Below, piece by piece: positions 11,271 to 21,675 of a stretch of DNA of 64,000 nt; positions within the stretch are counted from its first letter, which is position 1; each line of letters begins with the position of its first letter. The notes under the pieces are model-generated. The model searched no databases, was not told the origin of the DNA, and was given only the letters and a program-made list of their open reading frames with translations. Both the position numbers and the translations under genes were made by a program. Source of the stretch: Rutpela maculata (Eukaryota; Arthropoda; Insecta; Coleoptera; Cerambycidae); the NCBI GenBank assembly GCA_936432065.2, contig OW386285.2, forward strand, positions 101,313,869 through 101,377,868, written 5' to 3'.

Positions 11271-11872
11271 CTCTATAATCAACAGCAAATATATGATAAT
11301 ATTTTCTTAATACATCATATAATTCCAAGGCTGCAGCTCTATCTCCCCCATTGCCATGCATATACAACAGGATATTATAATTGCCATTGGTTAGGGTACC
11401 ATCATAATTATAATCATCATTTTCAATAACTTCGCTGAGTATCTCATCAGGCAAAATTTGCCACACACCTAACGTTACATTATCTTCATTTTTTAAATCG
11501 ACATAAAAATTTTTTACACCTTTTATCCCAAATGATTCTATATTGGAATAATTTTTTGGAGTAATCTCCCCTGCAACGATTTAAATATTATACAGAGGTA
11601 ATGGTATAAAAATTAATAACTTATTAATAAACTGATTTATGATACTTACACGTGGGAAATATGATATTTCGTTGAATTTCTATGCTGTATTTAAATACAA
11701 CTGGAATAATTATAAAAATGATTGCGAATAGAAGCAGAAATAATATTAATCTAAAAAATGTATAAATAGGATGTTAAGTTGAATTATATCAAAATATATT
11801 TATACATACTTACATATATAAAAACGTGCCAAGAAAACATCGTGCACAGCAACTTCTCGATTTATTTCTCAT
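11271..11872 (-). CDS. ABHD12-like serine hydrolase, gene B, coding exons 1-3
   Basis: Three exons with matching phases: 11872-11814 (ATG at 11872, donor gtaagt), 11750-11650 (acceptor tttttag, donor gtaagt) and 11570-11271 (acceptor ttgcag, donor gtattg). Exon 1 is short and basic with Cys. Exon 2 is a hydrophobic membrane anchor (ILILFLLLFAIIFIIIPVVF). Exon 3 carries the start of the alpha/beta-hydrolase fold with YMHGNGGDR (oxyanion region) and ends in DYRG, split by the intron. ABHD12 enzymes are membrane serine lipases acting on monoacylglycerols and lysophosphatidylserine. The nucleophile and His exons are not seen and should lie beyond base 1. Exon 3 ends in the same phase in which the gene A exon at 60285 begins. 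No stops or frameshifts, so probably functional. Confidence 0.85.
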
Positions 11873-12897
11873 TGGTAATTTCTAAAATTATATAAAAGAA
11901 AATTGAGAACATAAAGTTGTAAAAGCATCTTATTGTTGCAATTTAACTGGTTACTCATATATTTATTTACTAAAAAATAAATATTTGTATTCGTAGAATG
12001 ATATTATATAATTGTAATATATACTTTACCTCATGCATTGTTGTAATTATTTGTAAACATCTACTATATTATTTGTTACATAATTTTAATTAACAATAAC
12101 AATGGCATCACTAATATCAATTTTATTCTCTAAAAACTTCTATTTTTAAAATTCGCGCCAAAATCGACATTGAAATCGCAAAGTTTCCCAGGTAGACATA
12201 TGTAACATATATTCCTTGATTATTTCAACATTTTCAACACATATTTTGTAAAATTAGTCGAAAGATTTTTAACACTCTAAATCTAAAAAGGAAATAATTA
12301 TATATTTAATTATTTAATGACTTTTCTTAAGCTGATTATTACCTACTTTATTTTTAACGTAAATTAAATACACTCACTAACGACAACTAGCTACTCTGTT
12401 AATGCTGTGATTCGTGATTGTAAATTAGAAAGTTCAAATTTATGTAATTATTATATAGGTACCTAATTAGTATACACATTCCGGTGTTTACGCACCCACA
12501 GAATAAAGAGTAATAATACTACCTAGGTATTTCTAATTACAATTAATACCGAGCAGTCCGAGCACGAATGTAGGTAACGCTGAACTTCTATTTTGCATTG
12601 GAAGAACTTTTTCAAGTTAATAAACTAGATACATGTTTTAAACCTGCATCTGAGATTTATTTCATAGTCCACATCTGTAATGAGCTGATACCGTTAAAAA
12701 ATAATTTAACGGTGCCTGTAATGGGTCGCATCTAGTTTATATCTATTTAATTTATTAAGTTTTTGATACGAAAGGCGACGACAGGACAGGTAAAGATAAA
12801 AGGAAAAAACTTAAAAAACAGTAAAGCAATGGCGCAAAAATGTTTATTATATTAGAAAACCAGCGACGTAATTCGTTGCAGAAAAGTTTGTTTTGAC
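11873..12897. other. Upstream region of ABHD12-like gene B
   Basis: AT-rich, no ORF. It must hold the 5' UTR and promoter of the minus-strand gene, but I cannot point to a convincing core promoter. Confidence 0.4.
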
Positions 12898-13640
12898 TGA
12901 CAAACTGACATTGTCAGTTTGTCAAACTTTGACCACAGAAGACCTATACCAGAAGCGTCACTGTCGGCGGAACGTTCGATGTTTGGGTGCGTTGCACGCA
13001 TCCAGTAATTTAGTCGAGTAATTTAGTAATTGCTTTCCACTAAATTACTTGACTAAAACACGCTGTCCGCATTGGTCGAGTACTAAATTACTAAGCGGCT
13101 GGACTAAATTACTGGATGCGTGTAAACTCACCCTTTCATTGGTAAATTGGGGTGACCTTCGGCCATCTTGTCGGTGGTATTATTGTCAACCTATAAATTC
13201 GCACTTTTCTAAATTCACCGCTGGACGCATTGGTAGATAAAATTCGAAGCTGATTGGCTTCGGTTTTCAAAATAGCCAATCTATAATGTTATTGCTTACC
13301 GGTGCGCTCCACCGGTGAACTTAGAGACCAGAGGGACCGAGGGAGCCTATTCTCCAGTTGAGAGAATGGTCATTTCGGGAGAAAGGAAAGAGAAAGAAAT
13401 AGGAAACATAATGAAATAAAAAGAGAAAAAATACCCCGATTCACTTCTCTTAAGCTGAATTTAAGCGGATTTATATATAGGTTGACAATAATACCACCGA
13501 CATATGCGCATAAAATTCAATATTGGCGGGAAGGCCAGAGAGTCGTTTCTGGTATAGGTCTTCTGTGCTTTGACATCCAAGCACAGAGGACTAAAGGGAA
13601 CAGAATCGACACTGAAGCTTCCCGCCAATACTAAAGTTGC
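12898..13640. mobile_element. Inverted-repeat element with nested small MITE
   Basis: Bases ~12925-12957 (containing cagaagacctatacc) and ~13171-13196 (ggtggtattattgtcaacct) return in inverted form at ~13541-13575 and ~13476-13500. The left edge has a 27 bp palindrome (tgacaaactgaca / tgtcagtttgtca, 12898-12924). The arms are interrupted by other sequence, including the small element at 12999-13122. No transposase was seen. Confidence 0.65.
12999..13122. repeat. MITE-like element, ~124 bp
   Basis: Terminal inverted repeats cgcatccagtaatttagtc and gactaaattactggatgcg, with further inverted copies of actaaattact inside, so the whole unit can fold on itself. It sits inside the left arm of the larger inverted repeat. 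Confidence 0.7.
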
Positions 13641-14454
13641 ATGCGTCCGCCATGTTCTTGGTGGTAAAGTACTTAACTCCAAAATCATCCGTGAAATTTC
13701 AGAAACATCAAACATATTCAAGTTTATCTTTATATAGCACCGTGTGACTTCCTTTACCTTAACACTGGATGAAGGGATTTATTTCCCAATTTTATAGTGC
13801 TATTTCCACAGAAGACAGGAACTATACAGAAGCGAAAGCTTGCCGCGGCACCTTTGATATCGGGTGTCTGATTTATGTGACAGTAATATGCCTTACTACA
13901 CTCAGAGAAATGATGTACACAAAAAATATATCAATATTTCGGTCCAATACACTGCACACTGGGAAAAATGTCTTGTTTAATATTTAGTAGATATGGTACA
14001 TGAATAGGAATACGTATATACGGTATTAATGAAGTTGGTGGCCCAAGTCGGGTTTTTTCGTAGAGTTTTGTTTTCCCGTGCCAGCAATCAAAATTTTTAA
14101 GTGTTCGCGTGTGCGCGAAATCAATAGTTTTACAGTTTTAATTTTAATTATTTTTAAGTACCCTCGTGTACTACGTTGCACGATAATGTTAAATTTAAGC
14201 CTTCCCTATTAGGCAGGAGTTTTTTAACTCACAATTAATTTTCGTCACCGCCAAACCGGACCCTCCCCGACCAACCTCACACCCATCTCGGCGATGTTCG
14301 CCGTGGTTGTCTGGCTGGCTCCGGGCCGGACTCCGGAATGACGCATTATTGTATGTGAATATTAATAAATGCTTGTTGTTGTTGAGTTACAAATCACGAG
14401 ATCGATCCCTGCTCATTCCGGTTTTTTTTTTCTAAATAATTAGAATGTACAAAT
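13641..14454. other. Unassigned, with a GC-rich relic
   Basis: Mostly AT-rich with no gene. 14230-14430 is GC-richer (accctccccgaccaacctc, ccgggccggactccgg) and is followed by aataaatgcttgttgttg and, near 14410, a tract of T. It might be an old LTR or SINE piece, but no diagnostic motif is certain. Confidence 0.3.
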
Positions 14455-14582
14455 ATTGTCCCAAGTTGTGACAGTTGCATGTCCTTCGGCTGCCCGTCGG
14501 ATGTACTTTGGACCAAAAACGAACGTCCATCGGATGTACTGTATGTCCGTCGAGGACGTCCTTCAGATGTCCACAGGACAAT
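14455..14582. repeat. Small element rich in gtcc / ggac motifs
   Basis: Starts attgtcc and ends ggacaat. Inside are repeated phrases such as gtcggatgtac, catcggatgtac, gtccgtcgaggacgtcc and cagatgtcc. The pattern suggests a short MITE with internal motif repeats; no clear TSD. Confidence 0.5.
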
Positions 14583-14659
14583 GTTGTGCTATTAGGGATA
14601 TTATGTATATAACTATATTATTGGCTATATTGTTGAATAGAATATTACAAATTAAATAG

Positions 14660-15389
14660 TAGTGAAAAAAATTTTTACGTAAAATAACAATATACGTGAA
14701 TAGGGCATGTGCACAGCTAACCTCAAAATATATATTTCTTAAGATTTATGAGTATTTCGTTGCTGTTGTTAAAATTTCAGCTTTGTTTCCATACTTTCAA
14801 CTAAAATCTAATTCAGTGTAATGTTTTTGAAATTCTAAATACTTTCTCCTAATAAAATAGGACTCTTTTTGTAGGTTGGAAATCTAACCTGTAATTAGCA
14901 GTCTATTTTTATTAACCAACATTATTGAAAAATTATTAGCTTGAATTTTTAAATATTTGCTTGGAGCCAGTATTGCTTCAAGCTGAAATGAGTATACAAA
15001 CATTAAAAATGAGAATAAACCTGAAAAACTTAAAATTTGAGGTTATGTTAGTTATATGATGCACATTATTGCACATGCCCAATTATTGATTTTTTTTTAA
15101 TTGATATAATGAAAAGTTCTTTAGTATGGTACGAGTTGAGAGTCATTACTTAATGGGCCTTTCCCACGTTTTTCTTTATTGAATATTTGAGAAGTTCTCT
15201 TTAAAAAAACTCACCCGTATTTTTTCTTTTTTACGAAATTTGCTTCTTTACTACAGAAAAAATGATTATGTTATATGAATTTAAAATTGGCGGCAATATT
15301 TCTACATTGATGACACATTGAGAGGAATGACCAATCAGTTTATTCTAGCACCCTTGGTAGAGGCTACATATGACCAGATTGTCTAGTCA
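14660..15389. other. Unassigned AT-rich sequence
   Basis: No ORF, RNA gene or repeat that I can support. Confidence 0.4.
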
Positions 15390-15477
15390 TTTTTTCGCTT
15401 GATTACCACAACGAACTGTGGTAAGGTGTAAAATAGATGGCTATATATAATTAAGATGTGGATTGGTTATGTATGTA

Positions 15478-16653
15478 CCCAGCAAACACACTTGTAATAC
15501 TTACATACTAATTATGTTTCATCTAAGGAAACATGTTTACATAGCACAAATATATAGTATGTATGTATATTTGTATTAATTAGCATATGTCTCATTTATA
15601 TAGTTGTAAATTATATACACCCTACATATTTATTTCTACATAACACTGATTAATATAAGTACTATGTATTCTTACAACATACTGTTTATATAATTAAAAA
15701 ATGTACATATTACGTAATAATGTTTATGTAATTTTTATGAAGTAGCTAGGACGTAATGACTATAACTAGCGTTCCTTTGAAGCTGTGGCATTTTTGAAGG
15801 TTATGTTGTTTTTATTTATCAGATTTGTGTTTAACGTTAATGCAATGTAATGTCACACAGGTCAAGAATGAAAAAATATAGAGCCGATGAGTCAAACTTG
15901 TTTGTATAGAAATTTAACCAATATGCAAAGAAGAATTAATAGCATTTTAAAAACATAATAACAATAACTACAGGTATTTTAAGTTTAAGGATTCTGCCTC
16001 ACTAATAAATTTAAAAATTGCAGGATCTTTTACATAAGGTAAAATCACCTGTATACCTAATATTATTTCTTAAAAATCATACTACCATAAATATTTATCC
16101 AATATGTGTCTATCTCAATTTCCTATAATAAACTCAATTATTAGGTACCGATATCATTTAATAATATAAAATCCCGATACCCATTACTATAACTTTTTCA
16201 TTAAATTTGTTCGACACCCTGGTGGCGCAGTCAGTTAAGACGCTAGGATAAACGAGATACGTACATAGTAGACGTGGGTTCGAGACCTAAACAAGGTAAG
16301 TAAAATTGTTTAATTATCACTATAAATAATGAATTTACGGAATACTAATATTAATTGGAGCATGATAGCGAAGGAATTGAAACGCGGCGGGGTGGTTGGG
16401 TGATTAAAAAAGTGTTTATTTTCATCTATTTTTTTAACGGGCACATCAAGAATATGCAGTAGCATCAATGTAATATTAGTGTATGAGGTACATATAGATT
16501 ATGTATCTAATAAATATAGCGTTTATTTAGCCTATACTTTTGGTTTTCCATGAATTAGGGACATGTATACTCTTAGTTTCCTACGTAGATGCTACACCAG
16601 ACCTATTTTTGAAATGTATCTGTTATATAGACTCTATGTTTGTGTTTGCTGGG
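15478..16653. mobile_element. DNA element with CCCAGCAAACACA ends
   Basis: Begins cccagcaaacaca and ends tgtgtttgctggg, flanked on both sides by ta, a possible TA duplication. No transposase, so non-autonomous. A third copy of the same end starts at 16721 in direct orientation, showing at least two insertions of this family. Confidence 0.75.
16215..16300 (+). repeat. tRNA-like SINE head
   Basis: ggtggcgcagtcagttaaga (16221-16240) fits a Pol III box A region, and ggttcgagacc (16277-16287) is an exact box B. They are ~54 bases apart, as in tRNA genes. A proper tRNA cloverleaf does not close, so a tRNA-derived SINE or decayed tRNA is more likely than a working tRNA. Its 3' limit is not clear. 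Confidence 0.55.
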
Positions 16654-16720
16654 TATAGCCATCTCTTTTACACCTTACTATAGTTAGTTGTGGTAAGCTG
16701 CGAAAAAATGCTTGATATAT

Positions 16721-16985
16721 CCCAGCAAACACACAAGCATCGGCCAAAAGGCGGTTTCATGATGGAAATGATGGGGAATCGGCGGCATCAAATGCCAATT
16801 AAGTAACAACGTTTGTCTAGCGGTGGCAAAAAGTCACGTTTATGGTAAACGTTGGCCCGAAATTGGCACTTGAACGGCAGATTACCATCGAAATCAAACG
16901 TCTAGAATTAATCTCAGATTGGCCCGAAGTGAGTGTGATCACATGGGGGGTTCGCATCCAATTCTCAAATTGCCCGACAAAATAT
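16721..16985. other. Partial CCCAGCAAACACA element, 5' flank of gypsy copy
   Basis: Starts with the same end as the element before it, followed by GC-richer DNA with repeated phrases (ttggcccga, ggcgg). It is cut by the gypsy insertion at 16986 and seems to resume at 21083. The matching right end was not found. Confidence 0.45.
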
Positions 16986-17440
16986 TGTAATATGTTGCAC
17001 CCCTTAAAATTTAAGGTTATGTTACTAAAAAGTAGGCAGACTTCAACAGATTGAATGACTGAATGAATGTAGTGTATTTGCACCTACTCGAAAAAGAACC
17101 TACCAGAAGATTCCAAAGTGACATCTGGAATTATCGAGAGAATGGTGGCGTCATCACAGAACAATCGAGATCTGTCATTTTTAGGTATAAAAGAGCGATC
17201 CCATTGTCGGCGAGTAGTTCAGAAGTTGAGAAAGTATAGAAAGTGAGGTTAAGAGTTCAAAGATAAACAAAGTAATAAACATTGTGATTTTTAGTCAGTA
17301 AAGTGTATTTAAATTAATAATAGTATTGTGAAGTATCCAGTAAACATTTAATAAAGTGTGTTAGTGGACATCTCTTGTTATAATTTTTGGAACCCACGGA
17401 ATTTGCGAGGGTGGTTTCCTAAAGGTGGAAACACGTTACA
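16986..17440 (+). repeat. 5' LTR of gypsy 1
   Basis: TG...CA ends (tgtaatatgttgcacc ... acacgttaca). A TATA-like box tataaaag lies near 17187. Nearly identical to 20617-21078. Confidence 0.93.
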
Positions 17441-17875
17441 ATTGGTGTCAGAAAGCGGAATTTTATGACAAGAGGAGCTCTGAAGTTGTGTTGGAGTGTT
17501 CGAGAAGTATTCTCGAGAGTTAGTGCTAACACAGGACTAATTTACTGGACATTGTTCGAGGGTTATTTTCGAACAGGAAAATAGTGTTTAAGTGCATTTT
17601 TGAGACATTGTAGAACATTTTATTAGGACATTAGTGTGATAATTAAATCCTTTGAACTGAGAAGTGATAGAGACACTGAAAAAGACTCATTTAGTGCGTG
17701 AAAATTTCTAGAACTTTTCTATTTGGACATTAGTGGAGATTATTAAATTCTCTGAACTGGATAGTGACAAAAGACTCTGGATAAGACTTTTTCGTGCTAT
17801 TTCGAGATTTGTCTAGAAAGTTCCATTACCGATATTGACGTGACAGTTAAATTTATTTTATTTTAATTTCATCGT
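17441..17875 (+). other. Leader of gypsy 1
   Basis: Untranslated stretch between LTR and ATG. It contains diverged ~95 bp repeats (near 17620-17800) with phrases such as atttctagaac, tattaaattc and agagacactg; the same unit is amplified at 21230-21650. Confidence 0.7.
17443..17458 (+). promoter_or_regulatory. Primer-binding site of gypsy 1
   Basis: tggtgtcagaaagcgg begins two bases after the LTR. It is complementary to the 3' end expected of tRNA-Leu (…TGACA plus CCA), with one extra A compared with a perfect match. Confidence 0.75.
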
Positions 17876-20605
17876 ATGCCCGTAACAACAAGAAGTATGG
17901 CATCCGATAAACAAATACAGGACTTATTCGAACAATTCCAAAAAATGATGGCGCAGCAACGGCAGGAAGACAAAGAAGAACAAGTAAAACTACGTCAAGA
18001 AGAAAGGAACGAATTAAAGAAAATGATGGAAGATCAGGAAATAAGACGTCAGAAAGAAAAAGAGGATGAAGAAACAAGACGTCAGAAAGAAAAAGAAGAT
18101 GAAGAAACAAGACGTCAGAAAGAAAAAGAGGATGAAGAAACAAGACGTCAAAAAGAAAAAGAGGATGAAGAAAGAAGACGTCAAGAACAAGAAAGACAAC
18201 GTCAAGAGGAAAAAGACGAACTCAGAAAAATAATGGAAGACTTGGAAGAAAGACGCCAGGAGGAATTAAGGAAAATCCTGAGCGATCAAATAAAAATACA
18301 ACAGGACGCAATCATTTCTGTTAAGGAAGAAGTTAAAGAGGAGATAAACAAGGTCGAAGACAAAGTAGGTGTGTTCGAGACAGAAGTTAGTCAAATTAAA
18401 GGAAAAATGAGTGAGGTCGAAGGAGAGGTAGAGCGCCTTAAACGTCAGTTGAGAGAAAAAGGAGGCCAGTTAGTAACATCATCGGGTCCTCGATTAAAGC
18501 CTCCCTCCTTTGACGGCCAAAGCTCATGGACAACCTACAAGAGACAATTTGAGGCAGCAGCATCGGCAAATAACTGGGATAACGAGGAAAAGGCTATGGC
18601 ATTAGTTCTGGCGTTAAGGGGCCAGGCCTCAGAATTACTTCAGACTATCCCGGTGGAGAAACAAAGGGACTTTAAAGTCTTGGAAGCTGCATTAGACTTG
18701 AGGTATGGCGATCAACACCTTGCCCAATTATACCAGGCTCAGCTGAAATCCCGGATGCAAAAAGCTGGGGAAAGTTTACAAGAATTTGAAGCTGCGATAG
18801 AGAGACTGGCACACCTGGCGTATCCGAGTGCACCTAAAGAATTCCAGGAACAATTAGCCGTGGGGGCCTTTTTAGATGGTATAAGGGACGAAGAGGTCAG
18901 GCGAGTTCTGAGGCTGACGAGACACCAAAGTAGTAGCGAAGCTTTGGTGCGTGCACTCGAAGTAGAAGCCGCTTACAGGGATACTCCAAGGTCGAGAGTG
19001 CGAGCTGTGACTCTCGAAGAATCGCAACCAGAAATGAACCAGAACCCTATGTTGACGGAGATGCAGAAAATGTTTACCAAATTATTGAACAAAGTGGATG
19101 ATCTTAGGGAGCAGAGAAAACAACAAAATAAAGGAAAGCCGAGTGGAGGTATTAAATGTTACAACTGCGGCAAGGTAGGACACATGAAGCGAGACTGTCG
19201 ACAGCAGAATTCGGAGAGTCGAGTAAATGCTGTGAATCTTGAAGAGAAGCAGGAAAACAGTACCAAGGGGGTTGTTCTGGCTAGGGAATGCAGTGACCCC
19301 AGAGAAATAAAGATTTCCCAGCTTCGAAGAATCGCAAGCAGTCTGTTGTTGCATGGATATGTGAACGGAAGAAAATGTTTGTTTACCATCGACACAGGTA
19401 CTACGTCATCAATAGTACGGCCAGGATTTATATCGGGCATAAAGATTACCAAGAGGCAAAATGAAGAAGTGATCGTCCGGACAGCTACGGGGGACAGGGC
19501 TACGGTTCATGGAGAAGTAGACCTGGGTTTGCAGATTGGGCATTTGAGGTTCGACCACAGGGTCATCGTGGCTGACATTACGGATGACTTCATTTTGGGA
19601 CTGGACATTATGGAACAGTATGGATTTATTGTTGACGTAGGAAAGCGAATGTTAAGGATTGGGAACGAACAATTTATTCTGTCAAAAGTGAACGACCAAT
19701 GCGAGAAAACCAGGCTGTTGACAACGCAGGCAGTCAAAACTCCTGCATTATCCAGAAAACCAGACAAAGAAGATTGCATGCGCTACCCTCAGGTGGAAAG
19801 ATTGTCAAACATGGTTGAAGTCAACACTGTCAAGGTTGATCTCCCAGAGAGTTGGTCAAAGAAAACTCTGAGGCAAGAGCAATTGCGCGATGTAGAAATC
19901 GGACCCATGTTGAGAGCAAAAGAAGAGGGAACGCGTCCAGCATGGAAGGATGTTTCCAACAAAGAAGTGGGGCTGAAGGCTTTATGGTCACAATGGGATT
20001 CACTTACGGTCGTAGATGGGCTTTTGAGGAGAGCATGGGAAAGCCCAGATGGGAAGCAGGTTGCCATGCGTCTAGTGATTCCCAGGTGTCGTGTACCAGA
20101 AGTACTCCAGGAAGCACATAATGAAACGTCCAGCAGACACTTCGGCATAAACAAGACATTGAGTAGAGCACGGGAACAGTTCTATTGGGTTAATAGTCGC
20201 CAGGATGTGAAGGCCTGGTGTCACAAGTGTAAAAATTGTGCTGCCCGTGGAGAACCATTTTCGATGAGCAACTACAGGAATGGAAGTCGAGAACAGCCAA
20301 AGAATGATCAAGAGCAGATGAACAGAACTAGTAACCGCTTGAAGGCCCGTTATGATCAGAATGCCAGTACAGGGGGATTCAAGGTGGGGGATCTGGTTTG
20401 GCTGTACAACCCACAGCGGAAGGATTGGAGACCCCCGAAATTTCAACCTCCTTGGGATGGACCGTACACTGTTATTACCCGAATTAATGATGTCGTCAAT
20501 CGTATTCAACGAAACAAAAAGTCCAAGATGAAGATCGTACACTTGGATAGACTGGCGAAGTATGTGAAAGAGGCTGAATTGCCTGACCGGGACGTTCAGG
20601 CTTAA
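17876..20605 (+). CDS. Fused Gag-protease-integrase-ends ORF of gypsy 1
   Basis: 909 codons without a stop, ATG at 17876 right after the leader. In order: N-terminal charged coiled coil with 11-residue repeats (about 55-100); Gag capsid-like domain (about 205-380); CCHC zinc knuckle CYNCGKVGHMKRDC (about 428-441); aspartic protease with FTIDTGTTSS (about 502-511). After about residue 622 the frame jumps in PALSRKP straight to the region that follows RNase H in the related copy at 27382-32447. It then shows the integrase zinc-binding HHCC region (ending CHKCKNCAARG), skips the DDE catalytic core, and ends with the GPY/F-type C-terminal module (DGPYTVITR). Both large deletions keep the frame. 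Gag and protease may still be functional; polymerase and integration activity must come from elsewhere. Confidence 0.93.
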   Translation: MPVTTRSMASDKQIQDLFEQFQKMMAQQRQEDKEEQVKLRQEERNELKKMMEDQEIRRQKEKEDEETRRQKEKEDEETRRQKEKEDEETRRQKEKEDEERRRQEQERQRQEEKDELRKIMEDLEERRQEELRKILSDQIKIQQDAIISVKEEVKEEINKVEDKVGVFETEVSQIKGKMSEVEGEVERLKRQLREKGGQLVTSSGPRLKPPSFDGQSSWTTYKRQFEAAASANNWDNEEKAMALVLALRGQASELLQTIPVEKQRDFKVLEAALDLRYGDQHLAQLYQAQLKSRMQKAGESLQEFEAAIERLAHLAYPSAPKEFQEQLAVGAFLDGIRDEEVRRVLRLTRHQSSSEALVRALEVEAAYRDTPRSRVRAVTLEESQPEMNQNPMLTEMQKMFTKLLNKVDDLREQRKQQNKGKPSGGIKCYNCGKVGHMKRDCRQQNSESRVNAVNLEEKQENSTKGVVLARECSDPREIKISQLRRIASSLLLHGYVNGRKCLFTIDTGTTSSIVRPGFISGIKITKRQNEEVIVRTATGDRATVHGEVDLGLQIGHLRFDHRVIVADITDDFILGLDIMEQYGFIVDVGKRMLRIGNEQFILSKVNDQCEKTRLLTTQAVKTPALSRKPDKEDCMRYPQVERLSNMVEVNTVKVDLPESWSKKTLRQEQLRDVEIGPMLRAKEEGTRPAWKDVSNKEVGLKALWSQWDSLTVVDGLLRRAWESPDGKQVAMRLVIPRCRVPEVLQEAHNETSSRHFGINKTLSRAREQFYWVNSRQDVKAWCHKCKNCAARGEPFSMSNYRNGSREQPKNDQEQMNRTSNRLKARYDQNASTGGFKVGDLVWLYNPQRKDWRPPKFQPPWDGPYTVITRINDVVNRIQRNKKSKMKIVHLDRLAKYVKEAELPDRDVQA
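18049..18180 (+). repeat. 33 bp in-frame coding repeats
   Basis: Four near-identical copies of a unit reading gacgtcagaaagaaaaag then gatgaagaaacaa, encoding an 11-residue Arg/Lys/Glu coiled-coil repeat in Gag. The copy number differs in the related gypsy 3. Confidence 0.9.
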
Positions 20606-20616
20606 GGAGGGGGCAT

Positions 20617-21078
20617 TGTAATATGTTGCACCCCTTAAAATTTAAGATTATGTTACTAAAAAGTAGGCAGACTTCAACAGATTGAATGTCTGAATGAATG
20701 TAGTGTATTTGCACCTACTCGAAAAAGAACCTACCAGAAGATTCCAAAGTGACATCTGGAATTATCGAGAGAATGGTGGCGTCATCACAGAACAATCGAG
20801 ATCTGTCATTTTTAGGTATAATAAAAGAGCGATCCCATTGTCGGCGAGTAGTTCAGAAGTTGAGAAAGTATAGAAAGTGAGGTTAAGAGTTCAAAGATAA
20901 ACAAAGTAATAAACATTGTGATTTTTAGTCAGTAAAGTGTATTTAAATTAAAAAATAATAGTATTGTGAAGTATCCAGTAAACATTTAATAAAGTGTCTT
21001 AGTGGACATCTCTTGTTATAATTTTTGGAACCCACGGAATTTGCGAGGGTGGTTTCCTAAGGGTGGAAACACGTTACA
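20617..21078 (+). repeat. 3' LTR of gypsy 1
   Basis: Matches 16986-17440 with a 3-base and a 4-base insertion plus about four substitutions. Preceded by the polypurine tract. Confidence 0.93.
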
Positions 21079-21082
21079 ATAT

Positions 21083-21675
21083 ATTTGCCGATTTTCCAAT
21101 TCGACGCGTGGAAATCGTCTTTTTCATGCCGAGGAGGAACGCCGCGTTTATGAAAATTTTCTGTGACACGAAGAATTGACTTACGGGACATTGCTTAAGG
21201 ACTATTTTTTTGACTCAAAACTGTGAAAAGTGCGTTTTCGGGAAAGTTCCAGAACATTCTATTTGGAAACTAATGGAGATGTTAAATTCTTTCAACTGGA
21301 AAGTGACAGAGACACTAAAAAAGACTCATTTGTGTTAGTTCGCGAAAATTTCTAGAACATTCTATTCGCAATCTAGTGTAGATAATCGAATTCTTCCAAC
21401 TGGAAAGTGATAGAGACACTAAATAAGGCTTGCTTGTGTTAGTTTAAGAACATTCTATTCGGAAAGTAAAGGAGATAATTAAATTATTTTAACTGGAAAG
21501 TGATATAGATACTAAATAAGACTTATTTGTGTTAGTTTGAGAAAATTTCTAGAACATTCTATTTGGAAATTACTGGAGATAGTGAAATTCTTTCAACTGG
21601 ATAGTGCCATTTCGAGATTTTTGTAGAAAGTTCCATCACGAGATATCTTCTGGACGTTATTGTGCAATTGACCAT
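21083..21675 (+). repeat. Gypsy 2 leader with ~95 bp tandem repeats
   Basis: After ~100 bases of flank (from 21083) the sequence resembles the leader of gypsy 1. From about 21230 to 21650 a ~95-105 bp unit is repeated four to five times, each with aacattctatt, attctttcaactgg, aagtgatagagacact and ttgtgttagttt. No LTR precedes it, so the 5' end of this copy is lost. The leader resumes after the YqaJ element at 24080. Confidence 0.75.

Larger units (their letters stand above)
15390..16710. repeat. Outer inverted repeat enclosing a TIR element
   Basis: Bases 15390-15445 (tttttcgcttg, ccacaac, ggtaaggtgtaaaatagatgg, ctata) return inverted at 16655-16715 (tatagccatct, ttttacacctta, gtggtaag, gcgaaaaaatg). 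The arms are diverged. Between them sits the element 15478-16653. Confidence 0.7.
16986..21078 (+). mobile_element. Ty3/gypsy retrotransposon 1, young, internally deleted
   Basis: Complete unit with two LTRs (455 and 462 bp), a primer-binding site, one long ORF, a polypurine tract (aaggagggggca before 20617) and a 4 bp TSD, atat, at 16982-16985 and 21079-21082. The LTRs differ by about four substitutions and two small indels, so insertion was recent. The internal ORF lacks reverse transcriptase, RNase H and the integrase core, so the element must move using proteins from an autonomous relative. No env-like gene. Confidence 0.95.

Noticed and set aside
16215..16300. Functional tRNA gene
   Set aside because: Box A and B are good, but I cannot close the acceptor and anticodon stems; a SINE head is the safer call.
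19082..20714. Antisense frames of 70-156 codons across gypsy 1
   Set aside because: Shadows of the sense gag-pol ORF; no independent motifs.
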